From: VAXT01 sp963794605 | Lineage (GTDB): Bacteria > Actinomycetota > Thermoleophilia > Gaiellales > Gaiellaceae | Length of the DNA: 64,000 nt | Direction: 5' to 3' | Assembly: GCA_963794605.1 (NCBI GenBank) | Contig: CAWCEN010000002.1 | Span: 62,001-126,000 of the forward strand | Shown: positions 6,389 to 15,292 of the stretch, in pieces | Layout: every line of letters starts with the position of its first letter | How positions within the stretch are numbered: the first letter of the stretch is position 1 | The notes under the pieces: generated by a model | Database searches by the model: none | Told to the model about the DNA's origin: nothing | Seen by the model: the letters and a program-made list of their open reading frames with translations, nothing else | Made by a program: the position numbers and the translations under genes

Positions 6389-9300
6389 GTGATGCGGGCA
6401 CCTAGACGAAAGACGATTGCCGGCGCGCTGTTCGCCGCCCTGTTCCTCGCCGCAATCGCCCTCGCTGGAAACAACCTCTCCGGGACGTCGACGCAATCGG
6501 CCGCCCTAAACGTGAGACACATGTCCGGGCCGGCATCACAATTCGCCAGCTCGACAGGACCGACCAAGGGAACGCCGGCGGCCCCGACGAAGGGGGCGAA
6601 CCCCCAGGGCATGACCGTCGGCAGGTCGTACAAGAACGCTATCTCGCCGCCGGCCCGCAGCCTGGGCCGGTCACACGGCACGGGCCAACTACAGGCCCGG
6701 CCCGAGCTTCCGCCGCTTTTCAACGGTAAGCCTGTCCGCCAGGTCAGCGATCCCGTTGTCCAGAGCACGATGCCGACGCCACAGATGCCCTCTCCCATCC
6801 TCAACTTCGATGGGATTCCGTTCCCGGGCGTGATCTGCAACTGCGCACCGCCCGACACGAACGGGGAGGTCGGCCTCACCCAGTACGTCCAGATCGTCAA
6901 CGAAGGCTTCCAGGTCTTCGACAAGACGACGGGTGCCGCGGAAGCCCCTGCGGTCGCCATCTCATCGCTCTGGACGGGCTTCGGCGGCCTGTGTGAGTTC
7001 AACGGCTTCGGCGACCCGGTCGTCGTCTACGACCAGCTCGCGAACCGCTGGGTGATCACGCAGTTTGCCGGAAACGGACTACCAATCACGGACCAGTGCA
7101 TCGCCGTGTCGACCGGCAGCGACGCGCTGGGCACGTACGCCGTGTACGGCTTCCACATGACGGACAACTTCTACGACTACCCGAAGTTCGGAGTCTGGCC
7201 TGATGCCTACTACGCCAGCGCGAACATCTTCAACGCCTCCGGCACTGCGTTCCTCGGGCCGCAGGCCTACGCGTTCGATCGCGATGCGATGCTCGCCGGC
7301 ACCGCGGCGACGTTCATCGCGGCCCCCATGGGGTCCCCATCGGACGATTCGTACATGCCCGCCGACCTGGACGGCCTGGTCGGGCCGCCGGCGGGAGCTC
7401 CGAACCCGTATGTGAGCATCGGGGTGCTGCCCACGTGGCCGGTGCACCGCTTCCACGTCGACTTCGACACCCCAACGAACTCGACGTTCAACCTCGTCGG
7501 AACGCTGACGCCGGCTCCGTTCACGCCGAACTTCGCCGGCATCCCGCAGCTAGGCACGGGGGACCAACTCGACCCCCTCTCCGACCGAGGCATGTTCCGC
7601 AACGCCTATCGCAACTTCGGCGACCACGAGGCGCTCGTCGGCAACATCACCGTCTCTTCTGGCGGGGTGGCCGGCGTGCGCTGGTTCGAGGTCAACAATG
7701 CGACCTCGGGCACGCCCGCGTTCACGCAGCAGGGGACGTACCAGCCCGATAGCACCTACCGCTGGATGGGCAGCGTCGCCATGGACGGCAACAGCAACCT
7801 GGCCGCAGGCTACAGTGCCTCCTCGTCGCAGATCTTCCCGCAGATCCGCTATGCGGGCCGGCTGTCCACTGACCCGCCGGGCCAGCTGTCGCAGGCAGAG
7901 GAACACCTCTTCGACGGCACCGGCAGCCAGACGGACACGGTCAGCCGCTGGGGCGACTACAGCGACATGACGGTCGACCCCGTCGACGACTGCACGTTCT
8001 GGTACACGCAGGAGTACTACGAGACGACGTCCAGCTTCAACTGGCGGACGCGGATCGGAAACTTCAAGTTCCCGACGTGCACGGCGGCGCCCACCGGGAC
8101 GCTCGAGGGCACCGTCACCGACGACGGGACCGGTCTGCCGATCAGCGGAGCGACGATCCAGGTGACTCCGTTGGGGGCGTCGACAACGACAGGAGTTGAC
8201 GGGACCTACTCGCTCCTCCTGCCGGTCGACACGTACGACGTCACCGCCAGTTCCTTCGGGTACGCGAGCCAGACCGCGAACGGCGTCGCCATCACCGAGG
8301 GCGACACGACAGTGCAGGACTTCGCGCTCGTCGCAGCCCCGAATCACACGGTCTCCGGCCACGTCTCCGACACCGACGGCAACCCGCTCGCGAACGCGAC
8401 GGTGACCGTCCTCGGGACGCCGATTCCGAGTGCGACGACGGACGCCACAGGCGCATACAGCATCCCGAACGTGCCTGAAGGCGAATACGACGTCCGAGCC
8501 TCGGCCGGACGCTGCAATACAGCGCTGACGCAGCATCTCGTCGTCGACGGCGACGAGACGCTCGACTTCTCGCTGCCGCAGCGTCACGACAACTTCGGCT
8601 ACTTCTGCCAGATCGTCACGCCGAACTACATCGAGGGCGACACGCCGTTCCCGCTGAGCGGGGACGACAGCTTCGCCCCGGTGACTCTGCCCTTCACGTT
8701 CAGCTTCTACGGGCAGAACTTCACGTCGGCGAACGTCTGCACAAACGGGTTCATCACCTTCGGACCCGGGACCTGCCCCTTCGGGAACAGCAGCATCCCG
8801 AGTTCGGCGACCCCAAACAATGCGATCTACCCGTTCTGGGACGACCTGTTCGTCGATTCGCCGACGGGGTCGATGTTCACGAGCACGCTCTCGAACCCGA
8901 ATAGGTTCGTCATCGAGTGGCGGAATGTGCACTTCTTTGCCGACACAACGAGGCGGATGGACATCGAGGTCGTGCTCTTCGAGAACGGCCGCATCCTGAC
9001 CCAATACCGCAACATCGCGGCCGACAGCCGCGAGCAAGGCAACTCCGCAACAATCGGGATCGAGAACGCGGCGGGGAACGACGCCTTGCAGTACTCGTTC
9101 AACGAGGCGACGATCGAGAGCCCGGACTTCGCGGTGCTCTACCGCCTGCCGCCGTCCGGCTTCGTCGAGGGTCACGTGATGGATGACAACGACCACCTCG
9201 CCGTCAGCGGCGCCTCGGTGAAGGCGATCCAGAACGGAAGCGTCATGCGTCAGACGACCACGGACGCAAGCGGCTTCTACCGCATGCAGCTCGCGGTCGG

Positions 9301-11212
9301 CGGCTACTCGATCGAAGCGAGCAAGGCGAACTACGAGACTCGTTCTGCCGACGTCACCATCAACGTGGACCAGACGACGACTCAGAACTTCTCGCTGCGC
9401 ACAGCGCGGGGCGAGGTGAGTCCGAACTCACTCGAGTTCGTCCTACAACGCAACGAGTCCGAGACGCAGACGCTCACCTTGTCGAACACAGGCGGGATCG
9501 CGATGACCTGGGACGTCAAGGAGTCGGGAGGCGGTGCGGCGTCGCCGTCGAGGTCTCGCCAAGGCTCGAAGCTGATGAGGATCGAGCTGAGCAAGGACGA
9601 GCGGGCGAATCCAGGCTGGGCCGGCAACCAAGCGCAAGGCCACGCGCCGCGCGTTGATGCCGGTGCACCTCTGGCTCCAACCTGGTCGACGATCGCGAAC
9701 TACCCCGTCGGCATCATGGACAACTCCAACGCCATCATCGAAGGCAAGGAGTATTCCGTCGGCGGGTTCGACGCGACCTTCACCCTGTCCAACCACGGGA
9801 ACGTCTACGACCCGGGCACCAACACGTGGTCAGCGATCGCAGACATGCCGATGGCCAGGGAGAAGCCCGGGGTGGCATCAGTCAACGGGCTGTTGTACGT
9901 GACCGGCGGCTGGGACACCTTCGGCACTCCCATTGCCCAGACCGACGTCTACGACCCGAGCACGAACACCTGGAGCACGGTGGCTCCCAACCCGAGCCCG
10001 ACGGCAGCACCGGGCGTCGCGGTCGCCGACGGCAAGATCTACCTCGTCGGCGGCTGCGCGGACGGGGGATGCACGCCGTCTGCGACGACCGTTCGCTACG
10101 ACCCAGGAGCCAACAGCTGGGACACTGTCGCCCCGTACCCGACCCCGGACTCATGGGAGTCGTGCGGCGGGATCAACGGCAATGTCTACTGCGCGGGCGG
10201 CGTCAGCGGCTCGACGACGCTCAGCAGCGGCAACGTCTACAACCCGGGCTCGAATTCATGGAGCCCGATTGCGAACATGCCCATCGACCTGTGGGGCTCC
10301 GTCTCCGGCGCGGCCAACGGGATGCTCGTCGTCTCGAGCGGCGTGACGCAGGGGTTCAACGTGGTCACGAACGAGGGCTTCACCTACGACCCGTCCACGA
10401 ACAGCTGGACGGCGCTGCCGAACGCGCAGTTCCCGCGCTACCGCGCGGGCGGTTCGTGTGGCTTCTACAAGATCGGAGGCTCGTCGGCCGGGTTCAGCCC
10501 GTCGCCGGACTCCGAGAGGCTGTCGGAACTCGACGAGTGCGCCGAGTTCACGGACGTGCCATGGCTCTCTGAGAGCCCGGACAGTGGGACGATCCAGCCG
10601 GGCGGCCACACGGACGTCCATGTCACGGTCGACACGCACGGGTTGATTCCGGGCAACGTCTACCTGGCCAACCTGACGTTCCGCACGAACAGCGGCCGGC
10701 GACCGAACCTGGTGGTCCCGGTCCGGCTGGTCGTGCCGGCGTTGGGCCTCAACTCCGGCGGCGGCGCCTACACGAGCGTCGGCGGAGAGCCGTGGCTGGC
10801 CGATCGGGCCTACACGGCCGCCAACCAGGCCGGGTACATCCAGCAGCCAAAGAAGACGGCGAGCACGCGCTCGGCGATCGGAGGGACGCTGGACGACCCG
10901 CTCTACCAGGATGCGCGGATCAGTCCGATGGTCTACCGCATCAGTGGGCTCCCGCAGGCTGTCTACAAGCTAGAGCTGGAGTTCGCCGAGATCCAGAACA
11001 AGAACCCTGGCCAGCGCCAGTTCGACGTGATCGTGAACGGCAATCCGTTCCTGATCGCGTTCGACATCTCCGCGCTCGTCGGCAAGAACAACGCGCTCGA
11101 GAGGACCACGCTCGTCAGCCCCATGAACGGCGAGATCACGGTCCAGCTTGCCAAGCGACAGGCGCAGGGAGAGCCGATCCTGAACGCGATTCGCGTCGGG
11201 CAGAACCACTAA
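6389..11212 (+). CDS. Very large modular secreted protein (propeller-like, carboxypeptidase-regulatory, Kelch, malectin domains)
   Basis: A 1607-residue extracellular protein. An N-terminal hydrophobic signal segment (about 9-27, AGALFAALFLAAIALAG) precedes a low-complexity stretch and a propeller-like region (about 140-565). Two carboxypeptidase-regulatory-like Ig folds follow (about 570-650, 654-730), then a NIDO/PEP-C-like module (about 735-920) and a third regulatory fold (about 925-1006). A BACON-like Ig strand set (about 1010-1047) leads to five or six Kelch repeats (about 1098-1370, each with VYDPGTNTW-type strands and GG turns). It ends with a second BACON-like domain and a malectin-like carbohydrate-binding domain (about 1450-1605). 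No catalytic site is apparent; surface or glycan binding is inference. It starts at GTG 6389 or ATG 6392. Confidence 0.9.
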   Translation: MMRAPRRKTIAGALFAALFLAAIALAGNNLSGTSTQSAALNVRHMSGPASQFASSTGPTKGTPAAPTKGANPQGMTVGRSYKNAISPPARSLGRSHGTGQLQARPELPPLFNGKPVRQVSDPVVQSTMPTPQMPSPILNFDGIPFPGVICNCAPPDTNGEVGLTQYVQIVNEGFQVFDKTTGAAEAPAVAISSLWTGFGGLCEFNGFGDPVVVYDQLANRWVITQFAGNGLPITDQCIAVSTGSDALGTYAVYGFHMTDNFYDYPKFGVWPDAYYASANIFNASGTAFLGPQAYAFDRDAMLAGTAATFIAAPMGSPSDDSYMPADLDGLVGPPAGAPNPYVSIGVLPTWPVHRFHVDFDTPTNSTFNLVGTLTPAPFTPNFAGIPQLGTGDQLDPLSDRGMFRNAYRNFGDHEALVGNITVSSGGVAGVRWFEVNNATSGTPAFTQQGTYQPDSTYRWMGSVAMDGNSNLAAGYSASSSQIFPQIRYAGRLSTDPPGQLSQAEEHLFDGTGSQTDTVSRWGDYSDMTVDPVDDCTFWYTQEYYETTSSFNWRTRIGNFKFPTCTAAPTGTLEGTVTDDGTGLPISGATIQVTPLGASTTTGVDGTYSLLLPVDTYDVTASSFGYASQTANGVAITEGDTTVQDFALVAAPNHTVSGHVSDTDGNPLANATVTVLGTPIPSATTDATGAYSIPNVPEGEYDVRASAGRCNTALTQHLVVDGDETLDFSLPQRHDNFGYFCQIVTPNYIEGDTPFPLSGDDSFAPVTLPFTFSFYGQNFTSANVCTNGFITFGPGTCPFGNSSIPSSATPNNAIYPFWDDLFVDSPTGSMFTSTLSNPNRFVIEWRNVHFFADTTRRMDIEVVLFENGRILTQYRNIAADSREQGNSATIGIENAAGNDALQYSFNEATIESPDFAVLYRLPPSGFVEGHVMDDNDHLAVSGASVKAIQNGSVMRQTTTDASGFYRMQLAVGGYSIEASKANYETRSADVTINVDQTTTQNFSLRTARGEVSPNSLEFVLQRNESETQTLTLSNTGGIAMTWDVKESGGGAASPSRSRQGSKLMRIELSKDERANPGWAGNQAQGHAPRVDAGAPLAPTWSTIANYPVGIMDNSNAIIEGKEYSVGGFDATFTLSNHGNVYDPGTNTWSAIADMPMAREKPGVASVNGLLYVTGGWDTFGTPIAQTDVYDPSTNTWSTVAPNPSPTAAPGVAVADGKIYLVGGCADGGCTPSATTVRYDPGANSWDTVAPYPTPDSWESCGGINGNVYCAGGVSGSTTLSSGNVYNPGSNSWSPIANMPIDLWGSVSGAANGMLVVSSGVTQGFNVVTNEGFTYDPSTNSWTALPNAQFPRYRAGGSCGFYKIGGSSAGFSPSPDSERLSELDECAEFTDVPWLSESPDSGTIQPGGHTDVHVTVDTHGLIPGNVYLANLTFRTNSGRRPNLVVPVRLVVPALGLNSGGGAYTSVGGEPWLADRAYTAANQAGYIQQPKKTASTRSAIGGTLDDPLYQDARISPMVYRISGLPQAVYKLELEFAEIQNKNPGQRQFDVIVNGNPFLIAFDISALVGKNNALERTTLVSPMNGEITVQLAKRQAQGEPILNAIRVGQNH

Positions 11213-11234
11213 GCAGAGCCACCAACGACAAGAC

Positions 11235-11260
11235 GACGGCCCCGCTCCGGCGGGGCCGTC
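11235..11260 (+). terminator. Intrinsic terminator after the large secreted protein
   Basis: A perfect 11-bp GC-rich stem (GACGGCCCCGC at 11235-11245, GCGGGGCCGTC at 11250-11260) with a TCCG loop is followed by GCTCTTTC, 22 bases past the stop codon. A second, looser inverted repeat (GAGCCCCGG at 11303-11311, CCGGGGCTC at 11335-11343) lies farther on in the 216-base gap before purA and could be a purA leader structure. Confidence 0.85.
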
Positions 11261-11428
11261 GCTCTTTCGGCCGAGAGTGAGCACTCCAGCCAAACATGGG
11301 AAGAGCCCCGGAGGAGGGTCTGCGGCCAACCCAGCCGGGGCTCACGACTCCTATCGGCACCTTCGGCGGATTCATGACCCTCGAAATGACCACGGCGACG
11401 GCTGAGCCTTCTGGCAGACTGATTCGTC

Positions 11429-12724
11429 GTGCCCGCCACAGTCATCGTCGGCGCGCAGTGGGGTGACGAGGGCAAGGGCAAGATCGTCGATTTGCTCGCC
11501 CAGCATTCCGACCTCGTCTGCCGCTACCAGGGCGGCCCCAACGCCGGCCACACGATCATCGCCGACGGCGAGACGTACAAGTTCAAGCACATGCCCTCGG
11601 GGATCCTCTGGGGCAAGGAATGTGTGCTCGGCGCGGGCCTCGTCGTCGACCCGGGCGTCTTCGTCGAGGAGCTCGACGACCTCGAGGCGCGCGGCATCTC
11701 GACCGAGACCGTCCGGCTCTCCGGCAACGCGCACCTGATCATGCCGTGGCACGTCGCGCTCGACGGCGCGAGCGAGCGGCGGCTCGGGAAGCTTCAGATC
11801 GGCACGACTCGCCGCGGGATCGGACCTGCGTACGCGGACAAGTCGACGCGGCTCGGGATCCGCGTCCAGGATCTCTTCGACGCGAAGATCCTGCGGCAGA
11901 AGATCGAGGTCGCACTCGCTGAGAAGAACGTCTGGCTCGAGCGGGTCTACGGCGCCGCGCCACTCGACCTGGAGGAGGTCGCGGAGGAGGTGGAGGGCTA
12001 CGCACAGCGGCTGCGCCCGTACATCGCGGACACGTCCCTCCTGGTCGAGAACGCGCTCAAGGACGGCAAGGCCGTGCTCTTCGAGGGCGCCCAGGCAACG
12101 CTGCTCGACCTCGATCACGGCACGTATCCGTTCGTCACGTCGTCGAACCCGATCGCCGGCGCCGCCGCCACGGGGATCGGGATCGGTCCGACCCGGATCG
12201 ACCGCGTGATCGGGGTCGCGAAGGCGTACGTGACGCGCGTCGGCGAGGGGCCGTTCCCGACCGAGATCGTGGGGCCGGACCAGGAGCGGCTGCGCGAGCT
12301 CGGCGGCGAGTACGGCACCGTGACCGGGCGCCAGCGGCGCTGCGGCTGGCTCGACCTCGTCGGGCTGCGCTACGCGGTGCGGCTCAATGGCATGACCTCG
12401 CTCGCGCTGACGAAGCTCGACGTCCTCTCGTCGTTCGCCGAGCTCCCGGTCTGCGTGCGCTACCGGCTGCGCGACGGGACCGAGACCGACGAGTTTCCGG
12501 CGCACCAGAGCGACTTCCACCACTGCGAGCCGGTCTACGAGACGCTGCCCGGCTGGAACGAGCCGCTGGACGCGATCGACGACGTCGCCACCCTGCCGAA
12601 TGCCGCCCGCGGCTACGTGGACTTCGTCGAGCAGAGGCTCGGCGTCGAGGTCGGCCTGATCGGCACCGGCGCGTCGCGCGAGCGCGTCCTCTCGCCGCGA
12701 GGCGTCGAGGCCGTCCTCAGCTAG
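11429..12724 (+). CDS. purA: Adenylosuccinate synthetase
   Basis: Catalyses GTP-dependent condensation of IMP with aspartate, the first step toward AMP. The 431 residues match the usual length. The GTP-binding loop GDEGKGK is at 12-18, with catalytic Asp13 and His41 (GGPNAGHT). The IMP-binding TTRRGIGPAY region, the TSSNP segment and the C-terminal GTRTG-type region are present. The GTG start follows a 216-base gap with a terminator, so purA is probably transcribed on its own. The 3' end overlaps the convergent methyltransferase by four bases. Confidence 0.98.
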   Translation: MPATVIVGAQWGDEGKGKIVDLLAQHSDLVCRYQGGPNAGHTIIADGETYKFKHMPSGILWGKECVLGAGLVVDPGVFVEELDDLEARGISTETVRLSGNAHLIMPWHVALDGASERRLGKLQIGTTRRGIGPAYADKSTRLGIRVQDLFDAKILRQKIEVALAEKNVWLERVYGAAPLDLEEVAEEVEGYAQRLRPYIADTSLLVENALKDGKAVLFEGAQATLLDLDHGTYPFVTSSNPIAGAAATGIGIGPTRIDRVIGVAKAYVTRVGEGPFPTEIVGPDQERLRELGGEYGTVTGRQRRCGWLDLVGLRYAVRLNGMTSLALTKLDVLSSFAELPVCVRYRLRDGTETDEFPAHQSDFHHCEPVYETLPGWNEPLDAIDDVATLPNAARGYVDFVEQRLGVEVGLIGTGASRERVLSPRGVEAVLS

Positions 12725-13533
12725 GCGCGGCCGACCGCGTACCAGGCCCGGGCCGACAGCTCGAACGGACCCTCGGGATCGCCGAGCCGTCGGGAAAGCG
12801 CCGTGCGGAGGGCCTGCTGACGCTCCGGGTCGAGCGACGCGCAGAACGCGCCCGCCGGGCCGATGCCGCTCGGGAACGGCGCCCACAGGTCGTCGAAGTC
12901 CTCGTACTGGACGGTCACCGAGAGCTCTCCGCCCTTCACGTTGTCCAGGCCGACGGTCCGCCAGAGGCCGGTCAGCTCCTCGGCCGTCGCATAGCGCATG
13001 TTCTTCCCCTCGTCGAACTCGACGCTCTCCCCGGGCGCAACCTCGTGAGCCGAGTCCCAGTACGCGCGCAACATCGTCATCCCGTCCCCGTAGTCCCACG
13101 TGCAAGCCGCAACCGACCCGCCGGGCTTGACGACGCGCCCCATCTCCCCCACACCACGCTCCGCGTCGGTCATGAAGTTGACGACGAGCTGTGCAAAGGC
13201 GGCGTCGAAGGAGTCGTCCGGGAACGGAAGCTCCTCCGCGGCCGCAACTCGTACGTCGGCGCTCGGGAGCCGGGCACGGCACACCGAGACGAACGGCTGG
13301 GATGGGTCAACAGCTGCGACGTTCTCCGGGCCGACGATCTGCGCGAGCGCGGCCGCGAGTCCCCCGGGCCCGCAGCCGACGTCGAGCACGCGGCGGTCCG
13401 GCTCGAGGCCGACGGCCCCGATCAGCGCAGCCGCGAGCGACGGCGCGTACCGGCCGATGTAGCGGCCGTACATGTCGGTCGCGCTGCGAAAGGTCGCTGC
13501 GCCTTCCGCTTCGGTCACGAACCGATCGTACAA
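12721..13533 (-). CDS. Class I SAM-dependent methyltransferase
   Basis: A cytosolic methyltransferase of about 270 residues with unknown substrate. Motif I VLDVGCGPGG (about 48-57) binds S-adenosylmethionine; motif II AVDPS and the acidic AEELPFPDDSFDAAF region follow, then the post-II segment MGRVVKPGGSV. The fold is the ubiquinone/menaquinone methyltransferase (Methyltransf_11) type. The TTG at 13533 lacks a ribosome-binding site; an in-frame GTG at 13518 (VTEAEGAA) is a good alternative. It lies between purA and purD in the opposite direction, so a link to purines is not implied. Confidence 0.9.
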   Translation of the reverse strand: MYDRFVTEAEGAATFRSATDMYGRYIGRYAPSLAAALIGAVGLEPDRRVLDVGCGPGGLAAALAQIVGPENVAAVDPSQPFVSVCRARLPSADVRVAAAEELPFPDDSFDAAFAQLVVNFMTDAERGVGEMGRVVKPGGSVAACTWDYGDGMTMLRAYWDSAHEVAPGESVEFDEGKNMRYATAEELTGLWRTVGLDNVKGGELSVTVQYEDFDDLWAPFPSGIGPAGAFCASLDPERQQALRTALSRRLGDPEGPFELSARAWYAVGRA

Positions 13534-13575
13534 GGAGGTCTTTCAAACGCAGGTGGGCGGGACTAGGCTTGCCGC

Positions 13576-14796
13576 GTGAAAGTCCTCGTCGTCGGCTCCG
13601 GCGGACGGGAACATGCGTTGGCCTGGAAGCTCGCGCAGAGCCCGTCGGTCGACGAGGTTCACGCCGCGCCCGGGAATCCAGGCATCTCGCAGCTCGGTGA
13701 GTGTCACCCGATCCGCGCGGAGGACGGCGACAGCCTGCTCGAGCTCGCGCGGACGATCGGCGCCGACCTCGTCGTTGTCGGCCCCGAGGCGCCGCTGGTG
13801 GCGGGCGTCGCGGATCAGCTGCGCCGCGGCGGGGTCGCGGTCTTCGGCCCGAGCGCGGCTGCGGCTCAGATCGAGGGCTCCAAACGCTTCGCCAAGGACG
13901 TGATGCGCGCCGCAGGCGTCCCGATCGCGGAGACGATGTCCGTCGCGCGGGTGCCCTGCGTCGTCAAGGCCGACGGGCTCGCGGCCGGCAAGGGAGTCTT
14001 CATGTGCCATACGCAGGAAGAGCTCGAAGCGGCGCTGCGCGCGGTCGCGACCCTCGGCGACCAGTTCGTGATCGAGGAGCTGCTCGAGGGCGAGGAACTG
14101 TCCGTGTTCGCGATCGTCGACGGGAGCAACGTGCTCCCGCTGCCCGAGTCGCGTGACTACAGCCGCGTCGGCGACGGTGATACCGGCCCCAACACCGGCG
14201 GCATGGGCTCGTACTCGCCCGTGCCTGAGCTGGACGACAGTCGGGTCGCCGAGCTCGTGGAGGCGATCCACCGGCCGGTCGTCGAAGCACTGGCCGAGCG
14301 CGACACGCCGTTCATCGGCTGCCTCTACGCCGGGTTGATGCTGACCGCAGACGGGCCGCGCGTCCTCGAGTTCAACTGCCGCTTCGGCGATCCGGAGACG
14401 CAAGCGATCCTCCCGCGGGTCGACGGCGACCTTGGCGAGGCGCTTCTCGCGGCGGCGCAGGGCGACCTCGGCGAGGTCGAGCTGTCCGTCTCGAGCACGT
14501 GCGCGGTGACCATCGCGCTCGCAGCCGGGACGTACCCCGAAGGCCGCGACGCCGGCTCGACGATCACCGGCATCGACGAGGCGGAGGCGCTCGGCGCGGT
14601 CGTCTTCCACGCCGGTACGGCCAAGCGAGACGGGCAACTCGTGACGAGTGGTGGCAGGATCCTCAACGTGACGGGTCTGGGCGACACGCTCGAGCAGGCG
14701 AGGACGCAGGCGTACGAGGCGTGCGACCTGGTCTCATTCGACGGCGCGCGCTTCCGGCGCGACATCGCGGCGAAGGCAGTGAACGTTGCCAGCTGA
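13576..14796 (+). CDS. purD: Phosphoribosylamine-glycine ligase (GAR synthetase)
   Basis: ATP-grasp ligase that joins glycine to phosphoribosylamine, the second step of purine synthesis. The 406 residues start with the N-domain MKVLVVGSGGREHALAW. The ATP-grasp core includes VKADGLAAGKGV and the metal-binding end NCRFGDPETQ, and the C-domain completes the protein. GTG start. The 3' end overlaps purE by 11 bases, and purB follows, so purD-purE-purB are one transcription unit. Confidence 0.98.
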   Translation: MKVLVVGSGGREHALAWKLAQSPSVDEVHAAPGNPGISQLGECHPIRAEDGDSLLELARTIGADLVVVGPEAPLVAGVADQLRRGGVAVFGPSAAAAQIEGSKRFAKDVMRAAGVPIAETMSVARVPCVVKADGLAAGKGVFMCHTQEELEAALRAVATLGDQFVIEELLEGEELSVFAIVDGSNVLPLPESRDYSRVGDGDTGPNTGGMGSYSPVPELDDSRVAELVEAIHRPVVEALAERDTPFIGCLYAGLMLTADGPRVLEFNCRFGDPETQAILPRVDGDLGEALLAAAQGDLGEVELSVSSTCAVTIALAAGTYPEGRDAGSTITGIDEAEALGAVVFHAGTAKRDGQLVTSGGRILNVTGLGDTLEQARTQAYEACDLVSFDGARFRRDIAAKAVNVAS

Positions 14797-15292
14797 GCAC
14801 GAGGCCCAGCCGTCGCCGATCGGGCTGCTCGAAGAGCTCGACGAACCAGGTCCGCTCGTCGGGATCCTCGTCGGCTCCGAGTCGGACCTCGAGGCGATGG
14901 ACCCGGCGCTCGCCGAGCTGCGCGAGCGCGCGATCTCGCACGAGCTGAAGGTGTTGTCCGCGCACCGGAACCCGCGCGGGGTTGCCGAGTACGCGTCGAC
15001 AGCGCAGCTCCGCGGGGTGCGCGTGATCATCGCCGGCGCCGGCATGGCGGCCGCGCTGCCCGGCGTCGTTGCCGCCTACAGCGACCTTCCGGTCATCGGC
15101 GTGCCGCTGCGCTCGTCGAAGAGCGTCGGCGACGGGCTCGACGCGCTGCTCGCGATCGCGCAGATGCCGCCCGGCGTCCCGGTCGCGTGCGTCTCGGTCG
15201 ACGGGGCGCGGAACGCGGCGATCCTCGCGGCACGCATCCTCGCCCAGGGCGGCGGGTACCCGCAGGCGCCATCCATACAATCTGATCAGTGA
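14786..15292 (+). CDS. purE: 5-(carboxyamino)imidazole ribonucleotide mutase-type PurE with altered His motif
   Basis: PurE moves or adds the carboxyl group that makes CAIR. The 168 residues contain GSESDLEAM (about 30-38) and the catalytic SAHR (58-61). The usual class I motif GGAAHLPG reads GMAAALPG (86-93), so the His is Ala90. The class II (AIR carboxylase) consensus is not matched either. The rest, including QMPPGVPVACVSVDGARNAA, is class I-like. No purK is next to it; purB follows in the usual purK place. The TTG start lies inside purD and gives a ~20-residue non-conserved leader, so the true start could be downstream. Confidence 0.93.
   Translation: MPAEHEAQPSPIGLLEELDEPGPLVGILVGSESDLEAMDPALAELRERAISHELKVLSAHRNPRGVAEYASTAQLRGVRVIIAGAGMAAALPGVVAAYSDLPVIGVPLRSSKSVGDGLDALLAIAQMPPGVPVACVSVDGARNAAILAARILAQGGGYPQAPSIQSDQ

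Noticed and set aside
6126..6392. Plus-strand frame of 88 codons before the large secreted protein
   Set aside because: Pro/Arg/Ser-rich with no codon bias, no ribosome-binding site; more likely untranslated leader.
7550..9196. Long minus-strand frame inside the large secreted protein gene
   Set aside because: No domain pattern; mirrors high GC in the wobble position of the plus-strand gene.
11372..13282. 636-codon minus-strand frame across purA
   Set aside because: Shadow of purA and reading past it; sequence lacks any recognisable fold, and purA is complete.
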